A program made the translations under genes and the position numbers. Below are positions 34,532 to 46,269 of a stretch of 64,000 nt of DNA, in pieces (the stretch's first letter is position 1; every line of letters begins with the position of its first letter). The notes below the pieces were generated by a model, which did not search any database, was not told the origin of the DNA, and saw only the letters and a list, made by a program, of their open reading frames with translations. Location: positions 11,944,716 through 12,008,715 of the forward strand of contig OZ026842.1 of assembly GCA_964023205.1 (NCBI GenBank), written 5' to 3'. Source of the stretch: Lutraria lutraria (taxonomy: Eukaryota > Mollusca > Bivalvia > Venerida > Mactridae).

Positions 34532-35559
34532 TGGTTGTTGATAAAAAGGCGAGCAGGTGATGATCTATTCTCAAGATGAAAAATTAATATCTTTGATTGA
34601 AAAGTGTTTGAACCACCCCCTATTTTCCACAACACGTGAGTCTGTAAACACCTGTATTGCTTGCTAACCTTGGAGTTTGCAAGGCATTTTCCGGTACACG
34701 AACCGCTGGTTTTGAAGCCGTTTGATATTCAGAGGACATGTCATTCTCAAGGCTGTTTGCCATTGACTTTTTTATTTACAGTGTCCTTGGCTATGCGGTA
34801 ACATTGCGCGGAACTAAGCATTGTTTTCATAATAATGTCAGTTACGGCTGGGTATAAAAATCTTTGTTTATGTTTATACGGTATTTGCGATGTACTTTTC
34901 TTGTTTGTATATTTGTTTGTTTTCTGCTTAAAACGCAAAACTGTCGTTTCATTGTTTATTCACTTGGGCATGACATAACGATTGAAAAATGTCATAACTG
35001 TGTTTACTAAATACTTGTTAACAATTCAAGGCGTTGCCCATTGCCCCCAAAAACACTCAAATCAATATTACGAGAATGCGTCTTAAAACCCAGATTGGGA
35101 CCATTTTCAGCACTTATGTATCTATAAAGGGGCATACTATGGAACTGAAGCGTCTAGAAAAGCAATCAAATAGGTGTCATTTTAATTCCTAAATCAATTA
35201 ATAAAAGCCCTTTTAAACAGTTACGAAATATCCCGATGAGGCTACGCTCAGTTAAATTCTCAATAAAAGGCTGGCAGTCTTTTATTCAAATCGACATACA
35301 AATACCGACTGCCACGCGCGCGTTATGTAGTGTCATTATTTTATGCACATTCTTCTTTGACCTTTCGGTAATAACAAGTGATAAACGCATGTTTGGGGAA
35401 TACGAACCAAGACACTACAGTTCCAGGGCATGGCTTTTTAAATGGTTAGGTTTTAACAAAATCAAACTTTATGTTCCGTACTAAAGCACTGTACTTGAGC
35501 ACTGCATATGCACGGGAACTCCCGTTTATATAAATACAGGGTGACAGCCTTAAACAGTG

Positions 35560-36200
35560 TCTATGTGTATATAATCAGTGCTCCTGTGTATATAATCAGT
35601 GTGTACCTGTGTACATAATTAGTGCACCTGTGTATATAATCAGTGCTCTTGTGTGTATATAATCAGTGCTATTGTGTACATTATTAGTGTACCTGTATAT
35701 ACAATCAGTGCTCCTGTGTACATAATTAGTGTACCTGTGTATATAATCAGTGCTCCTTGGTACATAATTAGTGTACCTGTGTATATAATCAGTGTGTACC
35801 TGTGTATATAATTAGTGCTCCTGTGTACATAAATAGTGTACCTGTGTATATAATCAGTGCTCCTGTGTTTATAATTAGTGTACCCGTGTACATAATCAGT
35901 GCTCCTGTATATATAATCAGTGTTCCTGTGTTTATAATTAGTGCTTTTGTGTTTATAATTAGTGTACCTGTGTACATAATCAGTGCTCCTGTATATATAA
36001 TCAGTGTTCCTGTGTTTATAATTAGTGCTTTTGTGTTTATAATTAGTGTACCCGTGTACATAATCAGTGCTCCTGTATATATAATCAGTGTTCCTGTGTT
36101 TATAATTAGTGCTTTTGTGTTTATAATTAGTGTACCTGTGTACATAATTAGAGTATCTGTGTAAAAAATCATAGTCCCTGTATATACAATCAGTGTATCT
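35560..36200. repeat. 21-bp tandem repeat with an 84-bp higher-order unit
   Basis: Units of about 21 bp of the form CTGTGTATATAATCAGTGCT, with alternating GTGTTTATAATTAGTG variants. Between about 35895 and 36150 four-unit blocks of 84 bp repeat three times. Because 21 is a multiple of three, both strands have long open frames with heptad-like protein repeats; these are artefacts. Confidence 0.9.
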
Positions 36201-38139
36201 GAATAATATAATTTAGTTTTCAGTAACATTCGCGACGAATGAGAATAACATTGGCCTCCCAATATTCTCAAATTATGTGGCGTGAATGTTACATATGACT
36301 GTATAGAATACAAAGAAATGACTGCTGTAGGTGGAACATACACATCAATTTTTCCGCTTAGTATGCGCTATGTGCCGTGAAAATTGAAACCGGTGTGAAA
36401 AACTTACAGCTTCCTTCATCCAGGCTTCCTGCAAATAAAAGTCTCGTAGGTTATCCACACTGTGTACAACTCGGTCAAAGCATCACTATGGTTTTATACA
36501 TTGTTTAATTTAGTGAGTAGTTTCTGCTGCTCGGAACTATTACATTCTTCAACAAGTAATTCCGTTAAGTGATATTGGAGAAATAACGCATTCATTGACA
36601 ATACTTCTTCGAGTAACCTGAGTAAATAACCAAACATCTTCAATTTAACAAGCACTGCAAATCGATTCTTAAGTGTATAACATGTAATGTATACGACATT
36701 CTAAGAATTTCCATTAAGTACGGCACGGTTGAAATAATCTGTTTGGTTGAATTACCATCGGCGTGTTAAACAAGTTGTCCCGAGTAGGTCATACAGATGG
36801 AATCGAATAGTCTGAACTTCATGAGGAAGCTGATAGTTGCAAGAATTCGCTTCCCAGTTGAAACATCAGTACCGCAGGTAACAGTGGTGTGATTCCTAAG
36901 TTCATGACGTTTTTAGCTCGTCTGTTTTCGAAGAAAAAGTCAAGCTACTGTGATCACTGTGTCGTCTGTGTCAGTGTCTGCTTCTGTGAATTTTTTTTAT
37001 GTAGCGCATAACTCAGAAACTATAAGAGGTAGCAACATGAAACTTCATAGATGGACAAATCTCACTGAGGCAATAAACAGGCGAGCGTTCGTGGTTTTGA
37101 TTTTATTATTGGCAATTAAAAGTATAACTAATCAGTATAATAAACCATGGCGTGATTCCCCAGTGCTTTGCACTCTTACTCTGAACATGAAAAACTCTTC
37201 TGTAAAGTGTCCGTGACAGGCGCAACACCTTCTGAGCGTATTTCACTGCAGTAACCTACCAGTAACAAATTTGTCGTAGGGTGCGTGTGTATAATGTTCA
37301 AAGATCTTAAACCGAAAGCATGGTTACTATAGACCGGAAGTCGCCGTACTAATGGAATGCTTTTTTAAAGTGGCAATGCAAAATCGCAACTTCTTGCTCC
37401 GAAGCAGATTACTGATAGTGCCCAAAATATCCACAATGATCATCACGTGATATTAACAAAGCAATAATAGAGCGAGTTCCGGAATGAATCTGCCCATCTG
37501 TCAATAAACGAACCGAGTCCAGTCCGACTGAGGTAAACAAACATGGCGTTGAATTTAATACACTATCAATCATTGTGTGATATTATTGAGGATAAAACTG
37601 GTTTCAGTTGATTGATATCTATGGAATCATTTGGAACTGCAAATCCCGTAAAAGATTTTTATATCAGCACGCTTAGCGTGAAAGCGTAATTATAAACCTA
37701 GTATCATAACTTGGTCATATATTGATTTACGCGACTTATTTCTAAGAAGAATGCGAATTGTCTTTTATTGAACACGACTTCATAAACCCATCATTTTAAA
37801 ACAGAAACAATCACAATGCCGCTGACTACACGTGTTCAGAACATAACGAAGACAAACATATTTTGTTTTGGTGTTAGACGAATAAAACATTCTGTCTTCT
37901 TCATAGAATGTAACAAAAAAGACATCATGATTTATAAACTTGTTTGTGCTGACGTATAATTAAAACAACGGAGAACATAGTTAGAGAACATCTAATTATC
38001 ATTCGAAACCTGATGTGAGAATTCACATGGCACTATCAAATATATATTATTTCATAACTTATATCTGAATTTTAGAACAGTATAGGGTAGGTGTGTCGAA
38101 AACTTGTTTAACATATCGTATTTCGGTGATTTCTGTTTA
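36201..38139. other. Gene-free stretch, one dispersed-repeat-like segment
   Basis: No exon recognised. The segment around 36910-37080 (TTTTTAGCTCGTCTG start, then CATAACTCAGAAACTATAAG and ATGAAACTTCATAGATGGAC) has the look of a dispersed repeat common in bivalve genomes, but only one copy is present here. Confidence 0.35.
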
Positions 38140-38990
38140 TCTTAAGGGTCGGTCACAACCCAACGTGCGTGTTTTTAGCACATACGTTTTTTTTTTAGGA
38201 GGCCACGGCCGCCACGTTTTTCTGAAAACGTTGGGAGGGAGTGGCAAGAGCAAGGATGGAGTACGTCAACGCACGCCAATCGCACGGTAGTAAGTACGTG
38301 GCGCGCACGCCACACCAGGCCGTTAGCGTAGGCTAGGGACCTGTTGCTGTTCCCCGTCGCCAAGGTCCCTTGCCAACGACTTCCGTCAGTTCTTTTATAT
38401 ATACTGCAGAAACCAGAGCGCACTACGTTTGTTGTAAGTGCAGAGCACGTACTTACTCGATACGGTTCATGTGAGTTCTGCGTGCTCACTTGACAGTAGA
38501 ACTGGGGCCTAGATGAGTTAGCGCAAACCACGCGTTTGACACATGCTCAGCATGCACGTGCTCCGTCCGTAGAGCAAGTGATCGTGGGAAAAAATAAAAG
38601 ACTCACGGAGTGGGTGGTGCGCTCATCGGCTTTAGATAAGGCACGCGCGTCATCCGTACTGGGGTAAATCCGTAGCCCGACCGGAGCCCGAACTCAGCGA
38701 ATGTTCTCATGCTCTAAAAGTGCTACGGCGTGTCTGCGTGCTTCCAAACCCGGGTTGGGACCGACGCTTTATCATTTAAAGTGCTGCGGGGTATCTGCGT
38801 GCTCTCAAATCCGTACGGAAGCGGTATTCACCACGAACGGATCGTCAAGTTTCGCCCGAGCTTTTTCAAATAGACAGCACGCTCTTGCAAGTATGGCGGG
38901 TTGGGACCGCCGCATTACGCTTGTTTGTACATGAGCGCTTACGGGAGACTAGAAGAGATAGTCTTAATTACGATAATCCGACCAATCCTA
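38140..38990. other. GC-rich block beside the 48-bp minisatellite
   Basis: Markedly richer in G+C and CpG than anything else in the window. It contains a small palindrome ACGTTTTTCTGAAAACGT (about 38215-38232) and an internal duplication: AAAGTGCTACGGCGTGTCTG (about 38717) and AAAGTGCTGCGGGGTATCTG (about 38779), each followed by CGTGCT and an AAA.CCG segment. No coding exon was recognised on either strand. It could be an unmethylated promoter-type island, a fragment of a GC-rich transposon, or the flank that seeded the adjacent minisatellite. Confidence 0.6.
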
Positions 38991-39036
38991 TTGTTTGGCC
39001 CCGATCGCAAAGCTCCGACCAGCAAACTCTGAAGTA

Positions 39037-41655
39037 CGAAAAGAATTAAGGACGAATCGTAACTCAAAAGTATGAAAGACATACGCACAAAGAATTAAGA
39101 CAATTCGTAACTCAAAAGTATGAAAGACATACTCACAAAGAATTAAGACGAATCGTAACTCAAAAGTATGAAAGGCATACTCACAAAGAATTAAGACGAA
39201 TCGTAACTCAAAAGTATGAAAAGCATACTCACAAAGAATTAAGACGAATCGTAACTCAAAAGTATGAAAGACATACTCACAAAGAATTAAGACGAATCGT
39301 AACTCAAAAGTATGAAAGACATATTCACAAAGAATTAAGGACGAATCGTAACTCAAAAGTATGAAAGACATACTCACAAAGAATTAAGACGAATCGTAAA
39401 TCAAAAATATGAAAGACATACTCACAAAGAATAAAGACGCATCGTAACTCAAAAGTATGAAAGACATATACACAAAGAATTAAGACGAATCGTAACTCAA
39501 AAGTATGAAAGACATACTCACAAAGAATTAAGGACGAATCGTAACTCAAAAGTATTAAAGACATACTCACAAAGAATTAAGGACGAATCGTAAATCAAAA
39601 GTATGAAAGACATACTCACAAAGAATTAAGACGAATCGTAACTCAAAAGTATGAAAGACATATTCACAAAGAATTAAGACGAATCGTAACTCAAAAGTAT
39701 GAAAGACATACTCACAAAGAATTAAGGACGAATCGTAACTCAAAAGTATTAAAGACATACTCACAAAGAATTAAGGACGAATCGTAAATCAAAAGTATGA
39801 AAGACATACTCACAAAGAATTAAGACGAATCGTAACTCAAAAGTATGAAAGACATACTCACAAAGAATTAAGACGAATCGTAACTCAAAAGTATGACAGA
39901 CATACTCACAAAGAATTAAGACGAATCGTAACTCAAAAGTATGAAAGACATACTCACAAAGAATTAAGACGAATCGTAACTCAAAAGTATGAAAGACATA
40001 CTCACAAAGAATTAAGGACGAATCGTAACTCAAAAGTATGAAAGACATACTCACAAAGAATTAAGACGAATCGTAACTCAAAAGTATGAAAGGCATACTC
40101 ACAAAGAATTAAGACGAATCGTAACTCAAAAGTATGAAAGACATACTCACAAAGAATTAAGACGAATCGTAACTCAAAAGTATGAAAGGCATACTCACAA
40201 AGAATTAAGGACGAATCGTAACTCAAAAGTATGAAAGACATACTCACAAAGAATTAAGACGAATCGTAACTCAAAAGTATGAAAGACATACTCACAAAGA
40301 ATTAAGACGAATCGTAACTCAAAAGTATGAAAGACATACTCACAAAGAATTAAGACGAATCGTAACTCAAAAGTATGAAAGACATACTCACAAAGAATTA
40401 AGACGAATCGTAACTCAAAAGTATGAAAGACATACTCACAAAGAATTAAGACGAATCGTAACTCAAAAGTATGAAAGACATACTCACAAAGAATTAAGAC
40501 GAATCGTAACTCAAAAGTATGAAAGACATACTCACAAAGAATTAAGGACGAATCGTAAATCAAAAGTATGAAAGACATACTCACAAAGAATTAAGACGAA
40601 TCGTAACTCAAAAGTATGAAAGACATACTCACAAAGAATTAAGGACGAATCGTAACTCAAAAGTATGAAAGACATACTCACAAAGAATTAAGACGAATCG
40701 TAAATCAAAAGTATGAAAGACATACTCACAAAGAATTAAGGACGAATCGTAACTCAAAAGTATGAAAGACATACTCACAAAGAATTAAGGACGAATCGTA
40801 ACTCAAAAGTATGAAAGACATACTCACAAAGAATTAAGACGAATCGTAACTCAAAAGTATGAAAGACATACTCACAAAGAATTAAGACGAATCGTAACTC
40901 AAAAGTATGAAAGACATACTCACAAAGAATTAAGACGAATCGTAACTCAAAAGTATGAAAGACATACTCACAAAGAATTAAGACGAATCGTAACTCAAAA
41001 GTATGAAAGACATACTCACAAAGAATTAAGGACGAATCGTAAATCAAAAGTATGAAAGACATACTCACAAAGAATTAAGGACGAATCGTAACTCAAAAGT
41101 ATGAAAGACATACTCACAAAGAATTAAGACGAATCGTAACTCAAAAGTATGAAAGGCATACTCACAAAGAATTAAGGACGAATCGTAACTCAAAAGTATG
41201 AAAGACATACTCACAAAGAATTAAGACGAATCGTTACTTAAAAGAATGACAGACATACTCACAAAGAATTAAGACGAATCGTTACTCAAAAGAATGACAG
41301 ACATACTCACAAAGAATTAAGACGAATCGTAACTCAAAAGTATGAAAGACATACTCACAAAGAATTAAGGACGAATCGTAACTCAAAAGTATGAAAGACA
41401 TACTCACAAAGAATTAAGGACGAATCGTAACTCAAAAGTATGAAAGACATACTCACAAAGAATTAAGGACGAATCGTAACTCAAAAGTATGAAAGACATA
41501 CTCACAAAGATTTAAGGACGAATCGTAACTCAAAAGTATGAAAGACATACTCACAAAGAATTAAGGACGAATCGTAACTCAAAAGTTTGAAAGACATACT
41601 CACAAAGAATTAAGACGAATCGTAACTCAAAAGTATGAAAGACATACTCACAAAT
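39037..41655. repeat. 48/49-bp minisatellite, about 54 copies
   Basis: The unit contains ACGAATCGTAACTCAAAAGT, ATGAAAGACATACTCAC and AAAGAATTAAG. Two length forms are interspersed: 48 bp (AAGACGAATC) and 49 bp (AAGGACGAATC). Copies are very homogeneous, with scattered variants such as TAAATC, AAAGGCATAC, and a GTTACT.AAAAGAATGACAG type near 41230-41310. The 48-bp form keeps a 16-residue frame on the minus strand; each 49-bp unit breaks it. Confidence 0.97.
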
Positions 41656-42264
41656 ACCTTTAAACCATATAAAAAAGAACACACAAAAAAATGTGAACCG
41701 GACCATTTTTTCTGGCCTATGCGAATCCTGTGTTGTCTTGTTATGTAATGTTAAATAATCAGGAAATTAAAACCATTATCAGGTTCACCAATAAATATGA
41801 ATGTGTGCATACCACAAGTAGACCTATTATCTATCTCGTAAAATGAATTATCCCTATTTGATATGACTTGTAAACTGATAGTCTGAATGAAGTACATGGG
41901 ACATTGATTGTAAACCCTGGATTGTATATAGATAAGTCAACTACTTATTATCACGACGTAACTGTACGTACATCTCATACCCACCATCATTGTGTATCTT
42001 AATAGATTTACGCATATCTCAACAGTACGGAAGTTTTTTCATTGTTTCATGAATTCGGAATAACTGTTATCCTATGTAAGTGTTGTCATTTTCTTTAAAT
42101 ATTCAATAAACCCATCATGTAATTTTTCAGTATGTCAAAATGTGGTTGCTTGTAAGATCTACGGTTCAGTTTGTTTTTCATAATCACATAGAGCGATGAC
42201 GTTATAGTTATATTAACCATAATGTTATCAATCACCCATAAAATGGAAACGGATAAGTTTAAAC

Positions 42265-42465
42265 TTATACTTATTTTACATCGAATGTAGAGCAAGTTCT
42301 TACAACTTATATATTAACTACTCTCGATGACTGCTTCCTGGTTTCTGATCAGTAAGAAGAGGATTGTGAAGGTTCCGGTCAAACTCCGCCTGTGGCGGTA
42401 ATCAAACCCGCAACATCCGGGTTAGGAGTCCGACGCTCTACCCTACACCACTGCTCCTTCTCGAA
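42265..42465 (-). mobile_element. tRNA-derived SINE, copy 1
   Basis: The reverse complement starts GGAGCAGTGGTGTAGGGTAG (A box) and has GGGTTTGATTACCGCC (B box). The body then contains GACCGGAACCTTCACAATCC and TGATCAG, and ends GTAAGAACTTGCTCTACA. It is nearly collinear with the copy at 47915-48108. Its internal anticodon-arm region is degenerate, so it is not a functional tRNA. Confidence 0.85.
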
Positions 42466-42652
42466 TCAAGGAAGGTATTTAATGAAGTGAGGGGACCACG
42501 ACCCTGGTCCTGTGGTTAATGCACCTGGCGAAGTTATTTAAAGCAAAGAGAATATTTTTTAGATAAAAAATGGCCCAAGAGTCTATACCTGTTGTATAGT
42601 ACATCATTAACTTATACAGTTATCATCTTAGGGTAAAATTATCTCATCATGA

Positions 42653-42740
42653 TTGTCGGAAAATGTCGAACATTGTCGGAAAATGGCGAACATTGTCGGA
42701 AAATGGCGAACGTTGTCGGAAAATGGCGAACATTGTCGGA
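42653..42740. repeat. 20-bp tandem repeat, about 4.4 copies
   Basis: The unit ATTGTCGGAAAATGGCGAAC is repeated with single-base changes (first copy TGTCGAAC, third GAACG). Confidence 0.9.
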
Positions 42741-43140
42741 ATATACCGTCTTAACAAACATACTTACATACAGTGTTGCTAATGTGATTAAAATTTTGCG
42801 CATTGCAATTTGACTAAGAATATTTTGGTAAACACGGTAACGTCTTCGGTTACTGGCTTAATAGTGAAGCAATTTATATATAAAACAAAATAATCAACTA
42901 AAGTACGGCATAAAGTCAACATTTGACGAGATAATAAAAATGCCATAAACTTATGAGGAAAATCAATTAAAAACACTTGTATAATTTCAATTTAGCACAT
43001 TAACTAAGATATGTCATTCGGAATGTTATCAACCGAGATGAGAATATTTAATTTAACACCATTATAACATATCTTGGCAAAGAGATCACATGTTCGAAAT
43101 CAGTCATCGTCTCTGGCTTAACGTATAGATGAACATACAT

Positions 43141-43322
43141 TCAAATCTGTGAAAAAAGGCCACCCTTGGGAAAGACAGAATATTGCATTAATTGACGGAT
43201 TGCCTTTCTTTCGGGAGGTAATTTAATCTAAATAATTAATGACGGTGTTTTTAAAGAATGGCATTTATTAACAGGGTGATTTTTATTCAAAAGTGTACGC
43301 TAACACATGTTTGACTGTATAA
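43141..43322. mobile_element. MITE, family 2 copy
   Basis: Internal AAGGCCACCCTTGGGAAAGA and the terminal ACATGTTTGACTGTATA match the better preserved family 2 copy at 60879-60984. Non-coding; the left terminus is decayed. Confidence 0.55.
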
Positions 43323-43680
43323 TCATTATTATTCTCGTCAAATAAGACAAATATTAGTTTTAGGTGCGAACGAAATCAAAACTATCGCGAATATCAATGA
43401 TTTGTTACAACACTCAGATAACGGTTTAAGATATCGCATACCAGCACGGACTTTGTCACGTGCTATCATTGACGGGTTTTTCGAAATTACTTCGTTGAAA
43501 TTCATTGACCCCAATTTCGAGGAGTCAAACTAATGATTAAAATAAATACAAAATTGATTACTAGAATGTATTTCTGTTCCTTAAACCTTTTGACATCAGC
43601 TTGGTTGGTGCTGCCGTTGTTGTTGCTGCTACTGCTGCTAAAACGATGTCGTACATGATTAGTAATGTTTCGCCATTAAC

Positions 43681-43843
43681 ATTGCTTCAACCTCTCCAAA
43701 GCGGCCCTCTCTTCAACAACAACATGATTTTCCCAACTGTATGATTTAGAAATTAATTCCACCCCTCTAGAGCAACAACCTCTCAACAACAACATAATTT
43801 TGCTGCTTCCAAATGATATTGCTACGGGGAGGTTGCACTGTAT
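43681..43843. mobile_element. Foldback MITE, family 1 copy
   Basis: CTTCAACCTCTCCAAAGCGG on the left and CGGGGAGGTTGCACTGTA on the right are imperfect inverted repeats; the interior has AACAACATGATTTTCCCAAC. About 163 bp. Confidence 0.7.
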
Positions 43844-44969
43844 TGTTTTCGCATTTCCTGTGTTGCAGAATGATTTTGAACATTCGAAATAGTATTCAAT
43901 AAATGTTCGCCAATTCTTTAGTGGTTTTAACCTTACTTTATTCAATCATTGAAACAGATTTGATGAATCAGTTGAACGACACATAAGAGCATGCAATAAC
44001 CAAGATTACTTTCTATTTGATATAGTATGGTTTATACATAATGTGTGACCCGGTGTCAGAAAAGGCCAATATAAGTGCTAACGTCATTTAAAGAAATATA
44101 TAACGTCAATAGTCTAAAGTTAGCAAACCCCACGTGCGCATCACGTGTGACACTTTTCAATAAATGTCTGACAAGCTCATCATTTTACATAACAACTATC
44201 AGACCAAAATAATGAATAAAATTAATTCAACTAAGTGACCCAGTAAATTAACCAATTATTCGAATCCGGTACCAGTGTTTACACACCTACTTCTTTGTTT
44301 GCGATAGGTCCATATCCTTTAGAAAGACCTGTATTATCAAAAGAATTCCGTGCGCGGGTCTGTTTTCTGCACGTGACCAGGTATATATTCGAAAGAAGCT
44401 AGACCTACCCACGTGCACAATCATTTACATAAGCGCTTTAAGAATTTATTGTTTGTATAAACAATGTGTATGCTCTATGATTATATAAGCATGAGCAATC
44501 ACAAATTGAACAGTCCAGTATACTTGAACTAATGATGAACAAAATGCCTTAAATGTGTCATATATACATGATATAACAAACCAAACAGCAATTTTCGTTA
44601 GATCATTTACTTTTAATTATACCGCAATGACACATACAAGGCTGACGAAAGCGCAATACTTTTCCTTCTTTGTTAGATTTGACGATATGAGTGTCGGTTT
44701 TAATAAAAGAAAATGTTTGAGTACACGTGAAACGAAACAATAGCAATATCAGGCTAGAAATGTGACCAGATGACACGAATACCTCCACTTACCGCTAAGT
44801 CAAAGGGGCCATAATTCCTGTGAAATGTTTGGTTTTTAACGGAAATCGAAGTTGAAATGTCGCTTGTGATATATCGCATAAAATTCAATTATGAAGATAT
44901 CTAATACTTATTTATTTAGTTATCTCATCGGATTTAACGCTATTTTCAACATAATATCAGTTATATCGT

Positions 44970-45200
44970 AGCGGGTAGTCATCCTACCCAGCTTCCCTGG
45001 ATTTATCTAGACTAAATACCATTCTATCCGTAAGCTACTATCAAGCTAGTAAAGCTACCCCACATAATTCAGAGGTGGTTGACAATTCAAAATGGGATGT
45101 AATACCATAAGCCGAATGCACAGTGCGCTCAGGGTTCGACCTCACAACTTCTTGATCAGTAGACCAACGCTCTTGCCACTGTGATAACCGGGCAGGCTTA
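44970..45200 (-). mobile_element. tRNA-derived SINE-like element
   Basis: The reverse complement carries CACAGTGGCAAGAGCGTTGG and GAGGTCGAACCCTGAG, tRNA-like A and B boxes, followed by a body rich in GTAGCTT and ending with a CTGGGTAGGATGACTACCC palindrome. Confidence 0.5.
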
Positions 45201-45600
45201 TATGAAATAAATCCATGAATTATGTCTTGAGATCAAAATTTGAACGGACGGAAGGACATACAGGGGTGTCACTATGTCCTACCGCCGTATCGAATGGCGG
45301 GGCAGGAGAAGAACTCATGGCAACATATTATTCTTTGCCAATAAGATACTAGAAAATCGACGTTTTACGTATATTATGTAAAAACATATTTGTAACTGAA
45401 AACTTTTTTCCTTTTCTTTCAAACCGACAGTAACGTTGCACCAAGAATAAATAAGCAAGCTCTCAACTAACATTCAATGACCTCATCGTCATAGGGTGGT
45501 GTGATTGGTAGCCAAATCCACATTTCTAAATAAGACGAGAAGGATAATATAACAGTCAAATTTAGATTATTTATAAATCGTTATAGTATATACTCAGTAC

Positions 45601-45765
45601 CTGTTCATCGTTTTCGGGTGTTGCCACGTCAATGTCGCTGCACATGACCAGAGCCAGAGAAAATATATCATCCGTATTTCTATTGGACATGTCGGTAAAT
45701 ATAAAGCCATCTCGCAACTGTCGAACGTTGTTTAAGTCGGATACCAACCTCGTACATCGGCCTAT
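45601..45765 (-). CDS. Orphan exon candidate, unknown protein
   Basis: 165 nt open, phase 0 at both ends, with a good acceptor (CTTTTCTACACAG) and acceptable donor (CAG|GTACTG). It encodes 55 residues starting IGRCTRLVSDLNNVRQLRDG and ending TPENDEQ, with two cysteines. A palindrome lies immediately upstream. No partner exon was found and the family is not recognised. It could be an isolated exon of a larger minus-strand gene, or chance. Confidence 0.25.
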
Positions 45766-45775
45766 CTGTGTAGAA

Positions 45776-45855
45776 AAGACCTGATCACGGGATTCTCGAA
45801 ACACCTCGAGCGCTACGCGCTCTCGGTGTTCACGTGAATCCCGTGACCAGGTCTT
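45776..45855. repeat. 80-bp imperfect palindrome
   Basis: AAGACCTGATCACGGGATTC on the left pairs with GAATCCCGTGACCAGGTCTT on the right, and the centre includes CTCGAGCGCTACGCGCTC. The whole segment can fold as one hairpin. Confidence 0.85.
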
Positions 45856-46047
45856 GACCTCGTACTCGATCGATATCCTATACTTATAACTGGGTTGTAA
45901 ATGATTTCATGACGAAATGGTAATTGTCACTGTACCATAAAGTGGCACTGCAACTGATAAAGTTTATATCGACATCGGATTCTGAATTTCCTTAATTATA
46001 TCGACATATTTCCATTACACTTCCAATATCACACTCACAAAATGATA

Positions 46048-46213
46048 TGCAGTTAAGCCTGTGAACAAAAGCCAAACATTGTTAAAGACAAATGTTCAAT
46101 GACGGGTGGAGGTCTTTATTGAGGTCAGTCTATTGTAAATAAATAAAAGAATAACATTTATTCACAAGATGGCCTTTACTCGGAGGTGGCCGCTCACACA
46201 TGTTTTACTATAC
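46048..46213. mobile_element. MITE, family 2 copy
   Basis: GTTAAGCCTGTGAACAAAAG at the left and CACATGTTTTACTATAC at the right resemble decayed family 2 termini; the interior has GACGGGTGGAGGTCTTTATT and GGCCTTTACTCGGAGGTGGC. Confidence 0.5.
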
Positions 46214-46269
46214 GTATTTTCATTTTACTTTTTTTCAGATCATGTGCTAGCAGTTTCATTAAGGCCTAG

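Larger units (their letters stand above)
31591..35555. other. Gene-free stretch with transposable-element fragments
   Basis: No exon recognised. It holds a family 2 MITE fragment (about 32785-32850), a SINE-like piece at about 33475-33615 ending GTACGACGTTAAACCCGAC, and a family 1 MITE at 34351. A G-run lies just outside, at about 31003-31016. Short frames at 35236-35484 and elsewhere have no splice context. Confidence 0.45.
41656..46269. other. Gene-poor stretch with SINEs, MITEs and one exon candidate
   Basis: No complete gene. It contains a SINE (42265-42465), a 20-bp tandem repeat (42653-42740), a family 2 MITE (about 43141-43322), a family 1 MITE (43681-43843), a SINE-like segment (44970-45200), an exon candidate (45601-45765), a palindrome (45776-45855) and a family 2 MITE (46048-46213). 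Confidence 0.5.

Noticed and set aside
35789..36343. 184-residue minus frame and 120-residue plus frame with heptad-like repeats
   Set aside because: Both come from a 21-bp tandem repeat that lacks stops on either strand.
38988..41068. Series of minus-strand frames with a 16-residue repeat (VFHTFELRFVLILCEY-like)
   Set aside because: They arise because the 48-bp unit is a multiple of three; every 49-bp unit ends the frame. No start, splice or domain evidence.
39037..41655. CRISPR-like array of regular repeats
   Set aside because: Units are contiguous with no unique spacers, and the genome is eukaryotic.
42390..42462. Functional tRNA gene (minus)
   Set aside because: A and B boxes are good, but the same head with an identical non-tRNA body occurs at 47915-48108, so it is a SINE head.
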